From assembly GCF_000208865.1 (NCBI RefSeq), contig NC_018396.1, positions 4,830,514-4,894,513 of the forward strand: a stretch of DNA of 64,000 nt, read 5' to 3'. The translations under genes and the position numbers were made by a program. This DNA comes from Neospora caninum Liverpool (lineage: Eukaryota > Apicomplexa > Conoidasida > Eucoccidiorida > Sarcocystidae). The notes under the pieces are model-generated. The model did not search any database and had not been told where the DNA came from. It saw only the letters and a program-made list of their open reading frames with translations. Shown here piece after piece: positions 48,619 through 60,754 of the stretch. The number at the start of each line of letters is the position of its first letter. Positions within the stretch are counted from its first letter, which is position 1.

Positions 48619-50466
48619 TTACATCATGCCTGGGAAACCACCCATGCCCATCATCCCGGGTCCAGTCGAGGCTCCGTAGAACCCTGACTGCGACGAAGAC
48701 CCTCCCGAAAACCACGCGTTCTGGTTTGTGAAGCCGCCCTGGACTTTCTGATGGACTGGCGGGTAAATCGGCATCGGAGTAGGAACGGGAGTTGGGTAAG
48801 GCATGGGCATCGGCATGGGCATTGGCATGGGCATCGGCACGGGCATCGGCATGGGCATCGGGGTTGGCATGGGCATCGGGGTTGGCATGGGCATCATGCT
48901 GAAACTTGCACTGAAACAGCCCTGAAGTTTGCATTTGTGGTGTTGGGGGGAGACCACCTCGTCTTCGGAGCCGTCGACAATCTTGAAATCGAGGGGTGTC
49001 CCTTTGAGGATGCTGTCCTGGAGCTCTTGCTTCGTCGTCTTGACTTCTTTCAGGTCTCCCGTCGCAGTAAGCAGCGTCACAGTGAAGTCCTCGCCATCTT
49101 CGCTCGGTCGCCACCCTATCACGGGAAGACCGTCGGAGTCTTTTTCCGGAATCGGCACAACGCTCCCGTTGGGAAACACGCGCTGGCCCTCGCTGTTCAG
49201 TTCCGCCAGGGGCATGTACGAAGGAAACGCGTCACCGGTCGCTGGAGCGTCAGCAACGGGCGACGCAGGGAGAGCAGACTCGGCCGTTTCGAGGTCTTGC
49301 AGCGCTCTCAGCGAAGCGGGTTCTTCGCCAGAGGTACCGCCTGCAGAGACAAGAAGATCGACAAAGACACAGTGAAAAGACAAACCAGAGCGTCGTTTCT
49401 TTGTACGAGGGGGGTGTGTGGAGGAGGCGGGCACCGGAGGTTGTGAAAAAACACGGTTTTTGATCTCGCGTGAGCGGCGCCTCGTCGCCGGCGACTCTCC
49501 AGGCGGAGCAGAGAACCCAGGAAGACAGGTCAGAAAGGCAAGACACAGCTTTCAAACGGCAGAACGCCAAGAACGGAAAGCGCGTCGGCGGAGTCTGTTC
49601 GACACACCACCACGCCGACACTTCTCCGTGATTGCTGGATCCGTCGCTGCTCCGGGATCCAGAACCTATGGGTTGCCTCGCTTTTCAGACGGGCGCGTTC
49701 AGAACATACAGAGTAAGTCCCAAACAGACACCGCGAGATAGATCTGTATCTGGTTGCACATCTGGAGGTAAGCAATCCTCTCGTATTCAAGGGTACACGA
49801 GGCAACGCGAGAGTCTCTTTGCAGAAAGCGACCGGAAGACGTGACGCTGTCATTCAAGGGAAGAAAGGAACGTGGACTCCCGCCGCCACCCGAACCGCCA
49901 AAGGGAAAGGAGATTCCGACGCAGATTTTATATTACGACTAGGAAGCATTTCCAGGTAGGAAACTGCGTTTACCGGATGCCGTTCGCCCGGAGAGGTTGC
50001 CTATCAGAGACCTGTACGCGACACTGTGAAGACAACTCTGTTCGCCTGTGCTATCACCACCGGAGACCGCCAAACACAGAACCTGTCTAGTGGCTTCAAC
50101 AGGGAATCCACCCTGACTTGTTTTCCACACTCCAAGCAGACAGATGCAGGTCACCCGAGGTTCGGCATCTTTGAGCGAGGCAAGTAGCGTTTTCGCATGT
50201 GCTAACGGATCTGTTGTCTTACGGATGCGCCAGTCGGCGTCCAACAGCGCGGCCACGTCCCCCGATTCCTCGAGACGGCGTGCGTTTTCCTCCTCTCCAC
50301 TCCACAACTGACTTGCTTCGCTTGAAATGTCTAGACTCTCATGGCTGCTGTCGAGCGCACTGTCTCGGAAAGAAATGGCCGAACAGAACACACCGCCAAA
50401 TCCCGGGCGCAGCACGGCCGACGCCGGTAAACAAACCAACAGACATAGGAGCGTTCGTCGCTCCAT
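48619..50466 (-). CDS. putative secreted protein with Met-Pro repeat
   Basis: Two exons: 50223-50466 (start to a GTAAGA donor, phase 1) and 48619-49340 (after CTCTGCAG); 966 nt, 321 aa. Residues 1-19, MERRTLLCLLVCLPASAVL, form a typical signal peptide with a likely cleavage after ASA. The mature part is acidic, with SSHESLDISSEASQLWSGEE and later a folded-looking block with NGSVVPIPEKDSDGLPVIGW and FTVTLLTATGDLKEVKTT. After a two-Cys segment (CKLQGC) comes a run of about 45 residues alternating Met and Pro (MPMPTP, MPMPVP, YPTPVP), then a Gly/Ser/Met-rich tail ending GMGGFPGMM. No transmembrane span. In this group of parasites such proteins are often dense-granule, microneme or rhoptry cargo, but nothing here shows which. 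Family not recognised. Confidence 0.72.
48782..48905 (-). repeat. hexanucleotide (ATGCCC)n-type coding repeat
   Basis: Tandem ATGCCC/ATGCCA/ACCCCG hexamers on the minus strand encode the Met-Pro array of the secreted protein. On the plus strand the same DNA reads as His-Gly/His-Arg repeats in an unsupported antisense frame. Confidence 0.88.
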
Positions 50467-53004
50467 TTTGGGATTCCAGGTGTGTCAGAGAACCGAGGCA
50501 CAACGCAGTTTCCGAGTTCCTCTTCCAGATGTCCTGGCAAATGTGTGTGCCCCTGTGGGCCAGCAGGTAAACGGACGCGAGAAGAACGACGAGCTCTCGA
50601 AGGAGAAGACGTTTTTGTGCACAAGGACTTCACAAAATTGTGCCCAGCACCGCGCCGAACAGACACAAGTCTCTTCCAGTTTTGGTAGGAGCCCACTTCC
50701 CGTATCCAAAAACCTCTTTTTGGTCCCACAGGGGAACGGTGGTCCTGCGGGGAGCTCTGTGCTGAAAGTAGCTGTAGATGCGTGTCCGTGTACATACACC
50801 ACTAGAATACATCTATATGCAAAGGTTTTTCAGAGCAACCTAGGGAAGGTAGTTGTGAAGAAGCGCGTATACCAACAGAAAATCTAGTGGTAACACGACC
50901 AAGCGGGGGGTTCGCTGGGAGACGCGCGGTAGCAGGGACAGCAAGACACGTGTACTTCTTACAGAAGGCAGAGACACTACTGAATCTTTCCAATCTCGTT
51001 CTGCACAACTTGTGGAAGGCAAAAACAGCCCAACTTTCGCAAGGAAACATCCTGCGTAGTCGGAGGCCGCCGCAGGGTTTAGGCACTTTGCCACGACCTC
51101 ATTTCTTTGCCAGAAAAGTTGAACGAGACGTGTTCAGCTGGAAATCCTAAAGTCGCCGTAGCCTTCCGCCGTTATCCTCCACTTTTCCTCCTCCACTCTT
51201 GCTTGACTGTTTGAGAAAACGCCCAAGTTTGGCGACTTCCCTTTTTCGCCATCACTCTGCTACGGCTCTGGAATGTCGCGCAGTAGCCCCCAAGACATTA
51301 GGCAGTCCGTGCCTATCCGAGATATTCTGTCAGCTGGTTTCGCATTTGTGTATTTTAAAGGCTGAGGGCTTTCCGGACTGACGATGGGCGCGCTAAAGGG
51401 GAACGAGACAAACACCAGATCTACATCTGGAGGTTGCGTGCCTCCGGGATCGTTGTGTCGGCGGTTGCTTGCACAGAGAGAGACGCAGGCAATGTACGAC
51501 GGGGTTCGAAAGCCTCCTGGCCTCTCCGAGGTCTCTTCGCCCGCTCTGGGTGGTTAAAAGCCAAGAAAGAATCCTGAGTAGGTTTGGAGATGATCTCCAA
51601 CTACGGCAGAGGGAAGACCTAGTGACTCCCGGCTCCAGCATGCGGTGCGCTCTCAGCAAAGTGCCTTTTTTGCCATATCGCAAACTGCGATGGGGGTTGT
51701 GGTGGAGGTGAATTTTCAGTTCGGGAAATAATTCTGTGCGAAAAAGGCGAAGAAAGGCAACTCTGCATCAACGGCAGATTCCTTCTCCTTGGACGACCTT
51801 ACCCCTCCAGTATGGGCCATCTCGAACTGCGTGTGTTCAGCGGGTTTTTTTCTACTCATGCAGAGTCAGCGGCTGCTGAGATGCATGTGCTTTTTCCCTG
51901 TGCCCAGGCGTAGATGCCACTTTGATTCTTTCACTGTTTTTGGAGTTTTCTGATGGATTCGACTGGAAAGTCACTCCCAGGAACCCACTGAGTCCGGTCG
52001 TTTCCTTTCTCTGGTGGAGCTGCGCAGGCGAAAACGGGTTTCCTCCCTCCTCTGTTGGGTGTACATCCACGTCGAAGGGAAGTAGAGAGAGACGTGAAAG
52101 TGTGAACGCGAGACTGCCGCCGTTCCTGTCTCCGTCGGGTCCACAGCCCACCGCGTTTCCCACACAAATTCTCTCGATTTTCGGCGAAACCCGTTTCGCA
52201 AACCCACATGCATCTTTTGCATTTCGCCTCTCTTTTTTCGTGCCAGTTTTATGGAAACGGGACTGCCTTGCTCTGCCCCGTTTCCGCCCTGACCAATCGG
52301 TGCCGGGAACCCCACATCATTTCATTTTATTGAATTCCGCCTGGCCGCTGCGCTATTGACTCGTTGTTTTTCAGCAGGCGAGTCCCTCTCGACTGGTGTT
52401 CAGTCCGGAAACAATCGACGCCGCCCGTCACGCGCCGCTGTTGTAACAGAGTCCTGTTCTCTTCCGCCATTTCCCTGTCTGCTTTCTCCTCTTTCTTCTC
52501 GTCCTTTTCCTCTTTCGTTTGTTTCTCTCCTTCGTCTGTTAACACTCTCAGCCAGCTTGTCGAGAAGCCTGATCTGCGCGGCGCGTAGGAGGAACCCCGT
52601 GCTTCCAGTCGCCCTCGCTTTCCACGTTTCTTTCTCTGTTATTGCGCTCTTTTTCGTGTCTTTTCGGAAGCACACAGGGACCTTTTTCCCACTAAGGTGG
52701 GCGCAGGGACGGAAACTCCGACTACATCTGCATGCACGCATGGGATCTTTCGCATAGTCGCTCTGTTTCACGCTTTCGGGTGAATGCACTCGCCTCTGCA
52801 GCTGCTGTCTGACGAAGGGGCTCTCTTGTAGCTTTTGGTTCCTCTTGCCTTTTCCTTCTCCCCCTCCTCGCTCGAGCTTCTCACGTCTTTAAGCGAGAGC
52901 CTCGAGCGTGGTGTCCTCTCCACACTCTCGGCCTAGGCGTGAAGCGGCATCGCATCCATAAACGGGAGCGCTCCCAGAAAAAACGCGACGTGCATTTCGC
53001 AGAC
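50467..53004. other. divergent intergenic region
   Basis: 2.5 kb between the start codons of the secreted protein (minus) and SRP9 (plus), expected to hold both promoters and leaders. The SRP9-proximal 600 bp is pyrimidine-rich. No coding sequence recognised. Confidence 0.55.
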
Positions 53005-54944
53005 ATGGTGCTTCTTTCTGATTGGCAAGCGTTCGTGCTTGCAGTCAGAGACATGTTCGTCCACAGTCCAAACACGGTAAGGAAAACCTCCAAAACGATC
53101 TCGATACACCTCAAACCGTTACCTGTACAGCGGAAGTGCATACCTTTTCATACAGACAAATCTAAATATAAACAAGTAGAAATGCCTTCGTGTGTCACGA
53201 CCTTGGCTCTGGGTGTACACATGCACGAAACCTGTGCCCGCGCCGCGCCGCGACCAGATACCGACACCTCTCTATCTCCATATCGGTATGGTTGCCTGTC
53301 AGTACTTATCTGTCGTTTTCTATATTTACCTGTTTTATACCTGTCTATCTGCATCTACCTATCTTTGCATACCTGTGTATCTATCCATTTATGCATGTAG
53401 GCATCCGTGGTCGTACTTTATATATATATATATATATATCTGTATATTTCTTAGACATGCACACAGACATACATACATGCATACAAACATACATACAAAC
53501 ATACAGACATACGAGTAAAGACCCTTTAGAATATGTTGCGCGGCTTCCACGGGCACTTGGTGTTTTCTTCAGACGAGATGCACGATGAAATACAAGAGAC
53601 AATCCGCTGAGCTCACCGTGAAGGTGACCGACAATGTAACGGTGAGCACCGAGAACTTCGAGGGCGTTTTTGATCCACAAACGTTCCCCTCGTGGGTCCT
53701 TGTCGCTACCCCTTCTTAGAAAAGTGACGACCGCATCTTTTTCTTCCTTTTTACTGCTGAAATGGCTCCTGTCCACTTACGAACCGTGTCGTCCATCAGC
53801 CTGTATCACTACGCGTATCTGTATCTCCCTGTATCTCTATATTCCGTCCTAAAAGTAAATTGATCCCTTTTTGTGTGTGAAACTGCGGAATGCACGAAGA
53901 AACGCGATCTTCCGTGTCTGTGTAAGGAGAAGACACGGAGCGAGATTCGCCTGGCTTTCGTTTCCTTTTCAGTGCCTCAAGTACAGAGCAACAGATCCGG
54001 CGGAGTTGAAGAACGTCGACCGCTTTGGCCGGTCCTTCATGCAGTGGACACTGCAGCCTTCTTCGGCTTCGGGGAACCTCCCTCTGGATTTCCTTCCGTC
54101 CGGTAAGAAAGTCCTCCACGTTTTCGAATTCCTGCGAAGAAAAACGCATGCGATTTGTGGGATACTCGCAAGCAACCGTTCGAACCTACACATCAGTGTC
54201 TGCGTCTCTCTCTCCTATCCAGTTCCACCTCGTTTTTCTCGCCGTACGTCTGTTAGGTCTCTGTGTCTCTCCGTTTTGTTCTCTATAGTTCGGCGCCGAT
54301 GTTGCTGTTTCTCCGTCGCACGCTCTCTCTATCTCTATCCTTCTCCGTGTTTCCTTTTCGCCTTCTCTGCCTTGTGCTAAATCTATATATGTATACGTGG
54401 TCGGGTTTGACTGGTATGAACCTCACCGCGTATGATCGGATGCATGATTTTTTCGAGTAAACGGAGGGTTTAACTCAACAATCGGGTCTGCTGCCCTGGC
54501 GCATCTCCTTTGGGATCGTCTCTGTAGATAAGCACATGCGTGTATATGTACTCGTTGTCTCAACATACCTACTGACGTATGTATTTGCATATAGTGCATG
54601 TACGTGAATGCGCGCATGCATATATATATATATATATATATATATGTTATGGGAAAATTTAGTTCAGATGTATTTATCTCTAGGAGTAACTATTTGTTTA
54701 CGGCAGTTCTTTGACTCTACTTAAAAACGCCGGTACTACATATGCATATACTTTCACGCTGAAGTGTTTACACACTTTTGATTTATGTATAACGACATAT
54801 ATGTTGGTGCTCAATTTGTTGTACTTTCCCGCGATTTTGTATCCGGTTCTCTTGATGCATGTGATAAATGTTTTTTCAGCCACGAGCGAATCGGCGGCGG
54901 GCAAGCGAGAGGCGAAATCTCGACGGAGAAGACGAGGGGCGTAA
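53005..54944 (+). CDS. SRP9: signal recognition particle 9 kDa protein
   Basis: Four exons: 53005-53076, 53573-53641, 53973-54102 and 54880-54944; 336 nt, 111 aa, phases consistent. SRP9 pairs with SRP14 on the Alu domain of SRP RNA and pauses elongation while a ribosome docks at the ER. Exon 1 reads MVLLSDWQAFVLAVRDMFVHSPNT, matching the human start (W-x-x-F...A-x-x-LY...P). Exon 2, RCTMKYKRQSAELTVKVTDN, matches the beta strand pair including the family's RxxxKYRxxxGxLxxKVTDD. Exon 3, CLKYRATDPAELKNVDRFG, matches CLVYKTDQAQDVKKIEKF, and FMQWTL closes the fold. A longer in-frame upstream start (52939) was rejected because homology begins at 53005. Exon 4 adds a very basic tail (KREAKSRRRRRGA) not found in human SRP9 (86 aa). 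Confidence 0.92.
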
Positions 54945-57113
54945 CGACGCTTGACGCGCAGCATGCAACGCACTTGTAATCGTTTCCGCTCTTTGTTGGT
55001 ACACTCTCTTCTCGCAAAAACTTTGGGTTTTCTGCTGGCTCTGCATGTCCACTGACTCTGTTCTGGAGTCCCTCGTTTTGCTCACTTTTTCTCTCTACCA
55101 AGGCGTACAAACTCAGCCACGAGACGAAATAAATCTCTGGACGAATTGAAGAACTGGAGAACCGCTGATGAGAAACGGATGAGAAACCCACGAGAAAAAG
55201 GGTGAGTAGAGAGTGCAGAAAAAAGATAACGGAAACAGATGCGACGGCGAAGCGTGGCTCATGTGGTGCGATGTGGGGCACTCGTGCGACAGGGTTTAAA
55301 TTTGGAAGAACACGGGCAAAGCCGTGCGTTACGGAATCTTCATTAAAAACAAGTACATGTTCGGTTGAATGGTAGAATCGAGAGGATACAGCAGACAGTA
55401 GCACTGTGCGTTTGGTGTGTTGCCCGCGAATGAGACAACGCGGCAGAAAGGCCATTTGAAACACCTTCAGCCGAGGTTCAGGAGCAATCGTATCTTCCAG
55501 AGAACCGCCTGATAGCCGCAAGCGCGGTAGGCACTGGACTGGAAACGCCAGTCGTCTCTCCACTCCCCCGATGTGTTTGCGGAGAATGTACACTCGAACT
55601 GCAGACTGTCTCTGCCGGCGAGATACCCAGGAGAAACCTGAACTTGCGCGTGAATCGCCTTTTTTCTCGCGACACGCGGCACCCCTGTCGCGTAACTTTT
55701 TGCTGTGAGAGATCAGCGAGGATCCTATTCGTTTTCACGTTTCGGCGACAGGCGCGCTGCGTGCCTTTCTTCCGAAGAACCGCTGGGTTTCCCGTGGCGC
55801 CTTCCTAGACATCCGTGCGCTGTCTCTCGTGTCTCCGCCCAGCTCGAGAAAGGAACCACCCGAATTCGGGCGCGCGTGGTGTAAAGACGCAGAGAAGGAA
55901 AGAGACAAAGAAGGACGGATTCCCAGAGCTTTTTTTGGCGGGAAGTGGGCATGATTTTTTGCCTGCCGCCGTTTAGAGACCCTCTTTGATCCTGAGGGGA
56001 ACTAGGATATTTCATACCCAGGTGGGCAACACGGCGACGTTTTGCCTCTGCGGTTGTCACGGAACGTGAGCAGATAAAAGTACTTTCCTGCCTTGCCACA
56101 GAGGTCGAGTGCGCAAAGTGTCTTAAGGTCCAGAGTTGCTTGTGTGAAATGCTATCACGAATTCACAGTCAGGTGCGTGCTCTGCAGTCGAGGCGAAGAC
56201 GTTAAGAAAGCCGTTGGAAAGCGCGTACCCCTATAAGGAGAAAGGAGAGAAGAGAGACCCTCCCGCTTTAGTACCCGCGGTTCCTCTCGTTCGATCTCTG
56301 TTAAACGGCGCTGGTTTCTCAACTCGGATATTCCACAAATGTTAAGCCATCGCCACAAAACAGTACCTCGAGCCGCCTCCTGTCCATTCTCGTCTCTCTT
56401 CACAACTGGGCTTCTCCTCCATTTACTACCCCGTGTCTCACTGTCTCGGTCCGACTCTCTCGTTCTCTCTGTGTGGACAGTTTGCTTCTCTGAAACTGGA
56501 AAGCTGCGGATGAGCCGTCCTCGAAAGGCGTGGGGGAACTCCGAGGACATCTTAAACGCGGAATCTCGAGGAACTCTCTTTTCCTTGTCAACCGTGAACA
56601 GCCTCAAGAGAACACGCCCCGGCATGATGTGCGCTGTCTACCGTGCGCGCAGCTGGCGAGAGACGCGGGAGGGCGAGTGCAGAAAGCGTGGCAAAACCGC
56701 TGAGGATTCGCGCCTCGAGAATCCTCTGAAAACCCAAGGACTATATATTTACACTAGCTTCTACAACAGATGCTGCGTGCAGCGTTGGGGATGAAACCAT
56801 TTCACAGACCGGTCCAGAAGCACTGCGCCTTTTTTTATGCCAGCGTTTGGACGGCGCTACGAGTCGCCAACTCGCGCGTGGCAAAGCGTGCACGAGACGG
56901 CCTGTTTTGAGAGCCGCGCCGCGCATGCATCTTCTGCTGTTCAACTTTATCGTGTCTTCCGCTCTGCTTAAAACTCCATAGGAAACCGTTTGTCAGGCCT
57001 GAGGGAGGAAGACCCGAGCGAGAGATCAGTACAGAGTTTCGCTGGCCGCCTTTTGTGTGCATGCAGTGCTACCTTTTTTTCCTTTGTCGCCGAGAGGCCA
57101 TCCGTCCTCAACG
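54945..57113. other. intergenic region, SRP9 to F1-alpha-like gene
   Basis: 2.2 kb containing the SRP9 3' flank and the promoter and leader of the next plus-strand gene. Long minus frames at 54811-55593 and 56155-56625 lack any recognisable motif. Confidence 0.5.
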
Positions 57114-60100
57114 ATGTTGACTCGACGAAGGCTTCTCTCTGTTTCGGGTCTGACTCCAGCAAGCGCGTTCGTTCTTCAACGAACTCGCCTCTCTTCCGTC
57201 TCCGTCAGCCTCCCCTCTCAGCGTGCGTTCCCTTTCCGGGAAAATGCTCCACTGCAGGGTACGGCAGGTCCCATCGCAGCCGGCAGGCGCCACCTCGCCG
57301 CTACTGTCGAAGAAGTTGCGCAGGCAACGAACGGAAACACGTCCGCGCCGAAAGATTTCCGTCGAAGCGGCGTGTTTCAGGTGTACAGACACTGCCCCGG
57401 AGCCGGCGGCCTGCCGGGGCCTTTCGGGTCTCGCTGTGCGACGAGATGCTTCGGGGCATCCGGACGACGACTTTCCAGCATCGAGGAACTGGAGAAAAGA
57501 CTGGAAATGGGAGACAGTGCAAGTGGCGGGTTCTCGTGCGGATACAACTCGAGATTCCAGGGCGAAGTCCTCACGACAACAGGTGAGAGAAAGCGTTCGG
57601 GAGATCTTCACCCTGTGCTGAAACAGAGAGCGTGGCAAGTCAGGTGTATATATGGACACCGCCCCCTGGCCAGGTGGGCTGTGGAGAGTTAGGAAGAAAC
57701 GGAGATCCAGGCACTCAAAGCATTCGGTGTAGACGCACTTCATCGTTCTGTTGTTTCACGGGAAAAGGAGGGGCGAGGAAGAGATACCGGAGGCGAGGAG
57801 ATGCTGGAACGCCTTTCAAGTGTATATACACCTAGAAAAGGCAAAAGAGAGAGTGGTGCTGACAGCCAGTTCCTGCGGTAAACACTTGGGAAATTCCAGC
57901 CGTACACTGGATGGCTGTCCTTTTCACCATGTCTTGGCGGACTCTTTCTTGCTTCGTCTTTCCTTTTTTTCCACTTGCCTCCGCGCTCCTCCGTTCACTC
58001 ATGGACCTTTTTGCCGTCAGTCGCTCTGCTCTTCTTCTCGTTTTCCTGGCTCTCGATGCAGCGGACGTCCTGCTGGTGCGCGGGCTCGGCGCAGCCTCTG
58101 TCGGCAGTCTTGTTTGCTTCGACGATGGGCAGAAGCCGCGGGCGCGGCTGTCTTGTGATGAGGAGACACACACGGCGGCGTCGCATGTACCGACTCCCGC
58201 CTTCAACGTCGGCGTCGTTCTTCAGCTCCTCGATCAAGAGTTAACCATTGTGGGCCTTCTCGGTCGCTGCGGCGACGCGACGTTGTCGGGAGGTTTCCCT
58301 TTGTCTCCGTCCTCTGCATCCCCCCTCGTAGGAGATATCTGCACTCTTGTAGGCGGTGGTGCTCGAAACGTGTCGGAGACAGGAGATGCAGACACCCCTC
58401 ATACCCGTTTGGCTCAGCTTCCCGACACTCCGCTTTCGCCTCTCTCTCTTCTCTCTTCTCTCTCCTCTCCCGAAAAGAACGCCATCCCAAGTTGCGTCTC
58501 CTCCGATACCTGGAATGTCTTTTCTCTGCCGACTCGAGGCGCCTTCCCTTCCTCTCAGAGCTGCACTCCGGCGGTCCTCCACACCGGCTCGACGGTGCTG
58601 GACAGCCTGTCTCCTTTTCGTTTGGGCTCTTCGACTGCGGTCGTCGGGCCTCTGGGGACAGGCAAGTCGACGTCCCTCCTACCTCTCATTGCCTCCCACC
58701 TTGTCTCTTCTTCCGCCTCCCTCGGAGCGAGCGCGTCGTCTGTCGAGGCAGAGACAGCACACAGTACTCCGCCGTCTGTTGTTTTTCTCTCCCTGGGCAC
58801 GTCTCCACCTTCCGCCCTCGCGCAGTGGCTTGACACCCTCCGGTCGGTTGCCATTCCGTCCGCGGCAGCTTCGTCTCCTCGGGCGACAACCGCGTCTGAG
58901 GCGACTGGAGCTTCGCAGGGGTGGGGAGGAGAGAGGAAACAGCGGCTGAAATCGAAGGCGGCTGCAAATCGACGTGACGAAACAGAATCCTTTGGTCCGA
59001 ACGTCGAAGGAGATACCCCTTCCAGAAGAAATGCCGAGTCTCAAAACAGTATTCCCCCTGGAGTCCTCTTCCTCCACGTACCCCCTGACACACACTCCAC
59101 GTCCTGCTGTATGTACACCGCCCCGATGCTGGCTCTGAAGGCCGCTATGGCGAGTCAAGCTGCTGGCCAAAACGTACTTCTTGTTATCGACGGAATGGAC
59201 GCACATGCAGCTGCTGCTGCCCAGCTGAAACAGAATTTAGGACAGCTTCTCGCTTCTTCCTGTGCTCGCGCTGTTCTTCCGGCCTCTGGGTCTCGCGGAG
59301 GGAACCAGCCCCGGGGCGGTTGGGGTGTACATACACCTGGAGGCAGGGTGTCGCTGGGCGGCCAAGGTTCGTGCTTGACGGACGGAGGCGACAGCGGGAC
59401 ACTCCCGGTTCTGCCGTTTGCTTCCATAGGCAGTTATTACGGACAACTCACGAGCCAGGCAGGAACTGGTGGCGAGGAGGGAAAAGCCTCGTTGTCCCTT
59501 GTCTGTGTCCTGGACACGCCTCCAGGTGTATGTACACCTGGAAGCTCGGCGGCGTCAGGGGCTGGGGCGGATATGACGAAACAGGAGAAGCAGTGGAATC
59601 GTGTGATAAGCTCCGCCATTCAGGGAGATTCGTCGTTGGGGGAAACGACTCTCCGGAAAGTGGTTGAGGCGGCCCAGGAAGTGCTGATTTCTTCTGCTGA
59701 CAAAACGGTCGTGTTCCACCCCGATGCGCAGCTCGACAGGCAAAGCAAGGACCAGCTGAACAAAGACCGAATGTACCAATGGCGGCGGAGCCAAGGAGCC
59801 TGGGCGGAGGGCAGGAGCAGTCAAAACGAGGAATCACTGCTTCGCTCGTCCTCAGGGGGGAAACGAAAGAGTATGGGAGGTGTCGGGTCTGTGTACCCGA
59901 TGGTGGATTTGGACTTTCTCCTGGCGTCGTCTCCAGCACTGCTCTCTGCAGACGCTTGCGCCGCCCTATCTGCCTCTTGTTTTTCTCCGTCGTTCCAAGA
60001 AAATCCTCCGCCGCCGGAACTTCTCTCCGATGCTCTTAAAGATCTTTGCCGCAAACACGCCGAGGCGGCGCGACACCCAGAGAACGCCTGTGCAGGGTTC

Positions 60101-60754
60101 GAAACTTCGCCCCTCCTTTCTGCTGCGGCGAGTGCCTTTGCGTGGCAACAAAAGGTGCTGAGGAGCCAGAGGGAACGGCAAGAGATGATGGCCGCGTTGA
60201 AGCTCTTTGTGGATATCTGGGAAGAAGAGGACCTCGTCAGTCTGCACATCGCATCAAGTGTATGTACAGCTCAACTGCCGGGGCGGGTCTTCAGCTCCGC
60301 TGAACAGGTTCTTCTCCTTCGCGCTGCAGCAACACTTCTGTTCTCGCCGGTCTCCGACGACGCAGGCGTCCCAGCGCCCAGCGCGCCTGCGGGACCAGCC
60401 AGCTACAAACTGCCGTGGTTTGTCGGCCAAGACCGAAATCGCGTTTCCTTCGCGGACGTGTGTGGCTTTCAAGAGAGCCTGTTGGGGCTCTTCCAGGAAA
60501 GGCACCCAACTGTGTGGCAGAGACTCGTGGCGTATCTCGCTCGCGACGGGGCTCACCAGGGCCCGATGCCGGCGGAGACGCACGCGCGGCTGGGGGCGAG
60601 CCAGGGCGCGAATCTCGTTTTGCAAGACGAGACACAAGAGGCGGAACTGGACAAACAAGTCACAGAACTGCTTCAGCTGATTGGTGAAATAGACAGAGGC
60701 CTGCTGGCGCTGGGCCGCCTCCTGCCACTCACGAGCCCCCCCGCTGAGGAGTAG
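57114..60754 (+). CDS. divergent F1-ATPase alpha-subunit-like protein, mitochondrial
   Basis: Two exons, 57114-57582 and 58062-60754, joined in phase 1; 1053 aa, about twice the usual alpha length. The start MLTRRRLLSVSGLTPASAF is rich in Arg and Ser, without acidic residues, typical of mitochondrial import. The exon join yields GEVLTTTADVLLVRGLGA then SVGSLVCFDDG, collinear with the alpha-subunit beta barrel (GRVLSIGDGIARVHGL...AGEMVEF), followed by NVGVVLQLLDQELTIVGLL. TGSTVLDSLSPFRLGS precedes a Walker A GPLGTGKST (residues 352-360), as in alpha's DSLVPIGRGQ...GDRQTGKT. A Walker B-like VLLVIDGMD is near residue 528, preceded by YTAPMLALKAAM. The C-terminal 300 residues are helical. Long low-complexity inserts separate the blocks. 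It keeps the nucleotide site but lacks the recognisable alpha SRVG Arg-finger segment, so a non-catalytic paralogue or assembly factor is more likely than the main alpha subunit. Confidence 0.75.
59522..59543 (+). repeat. near-palindrome CAGGTGTATGTACACCTG inside F1-alpha-like exon
   Basis: The core CCAGGTGTATGTACACCTGG is an inverted repeat around a short centre and is one member of a family of GGTGTAYRTACACC-like copies in this window (others at 57373, 57640, 57815, 59323 and 60257). Here it encodes PPGVCTPGS. Confidence 0.75.

Noticed and set aside
48751..49446. 231-codon plus-strand frame with His-Gly-His-Arg repeats
   Set aside because: Antisense to the Met-Pro array of the secreted protein, which has a signal peptide and a phase-matched intron.
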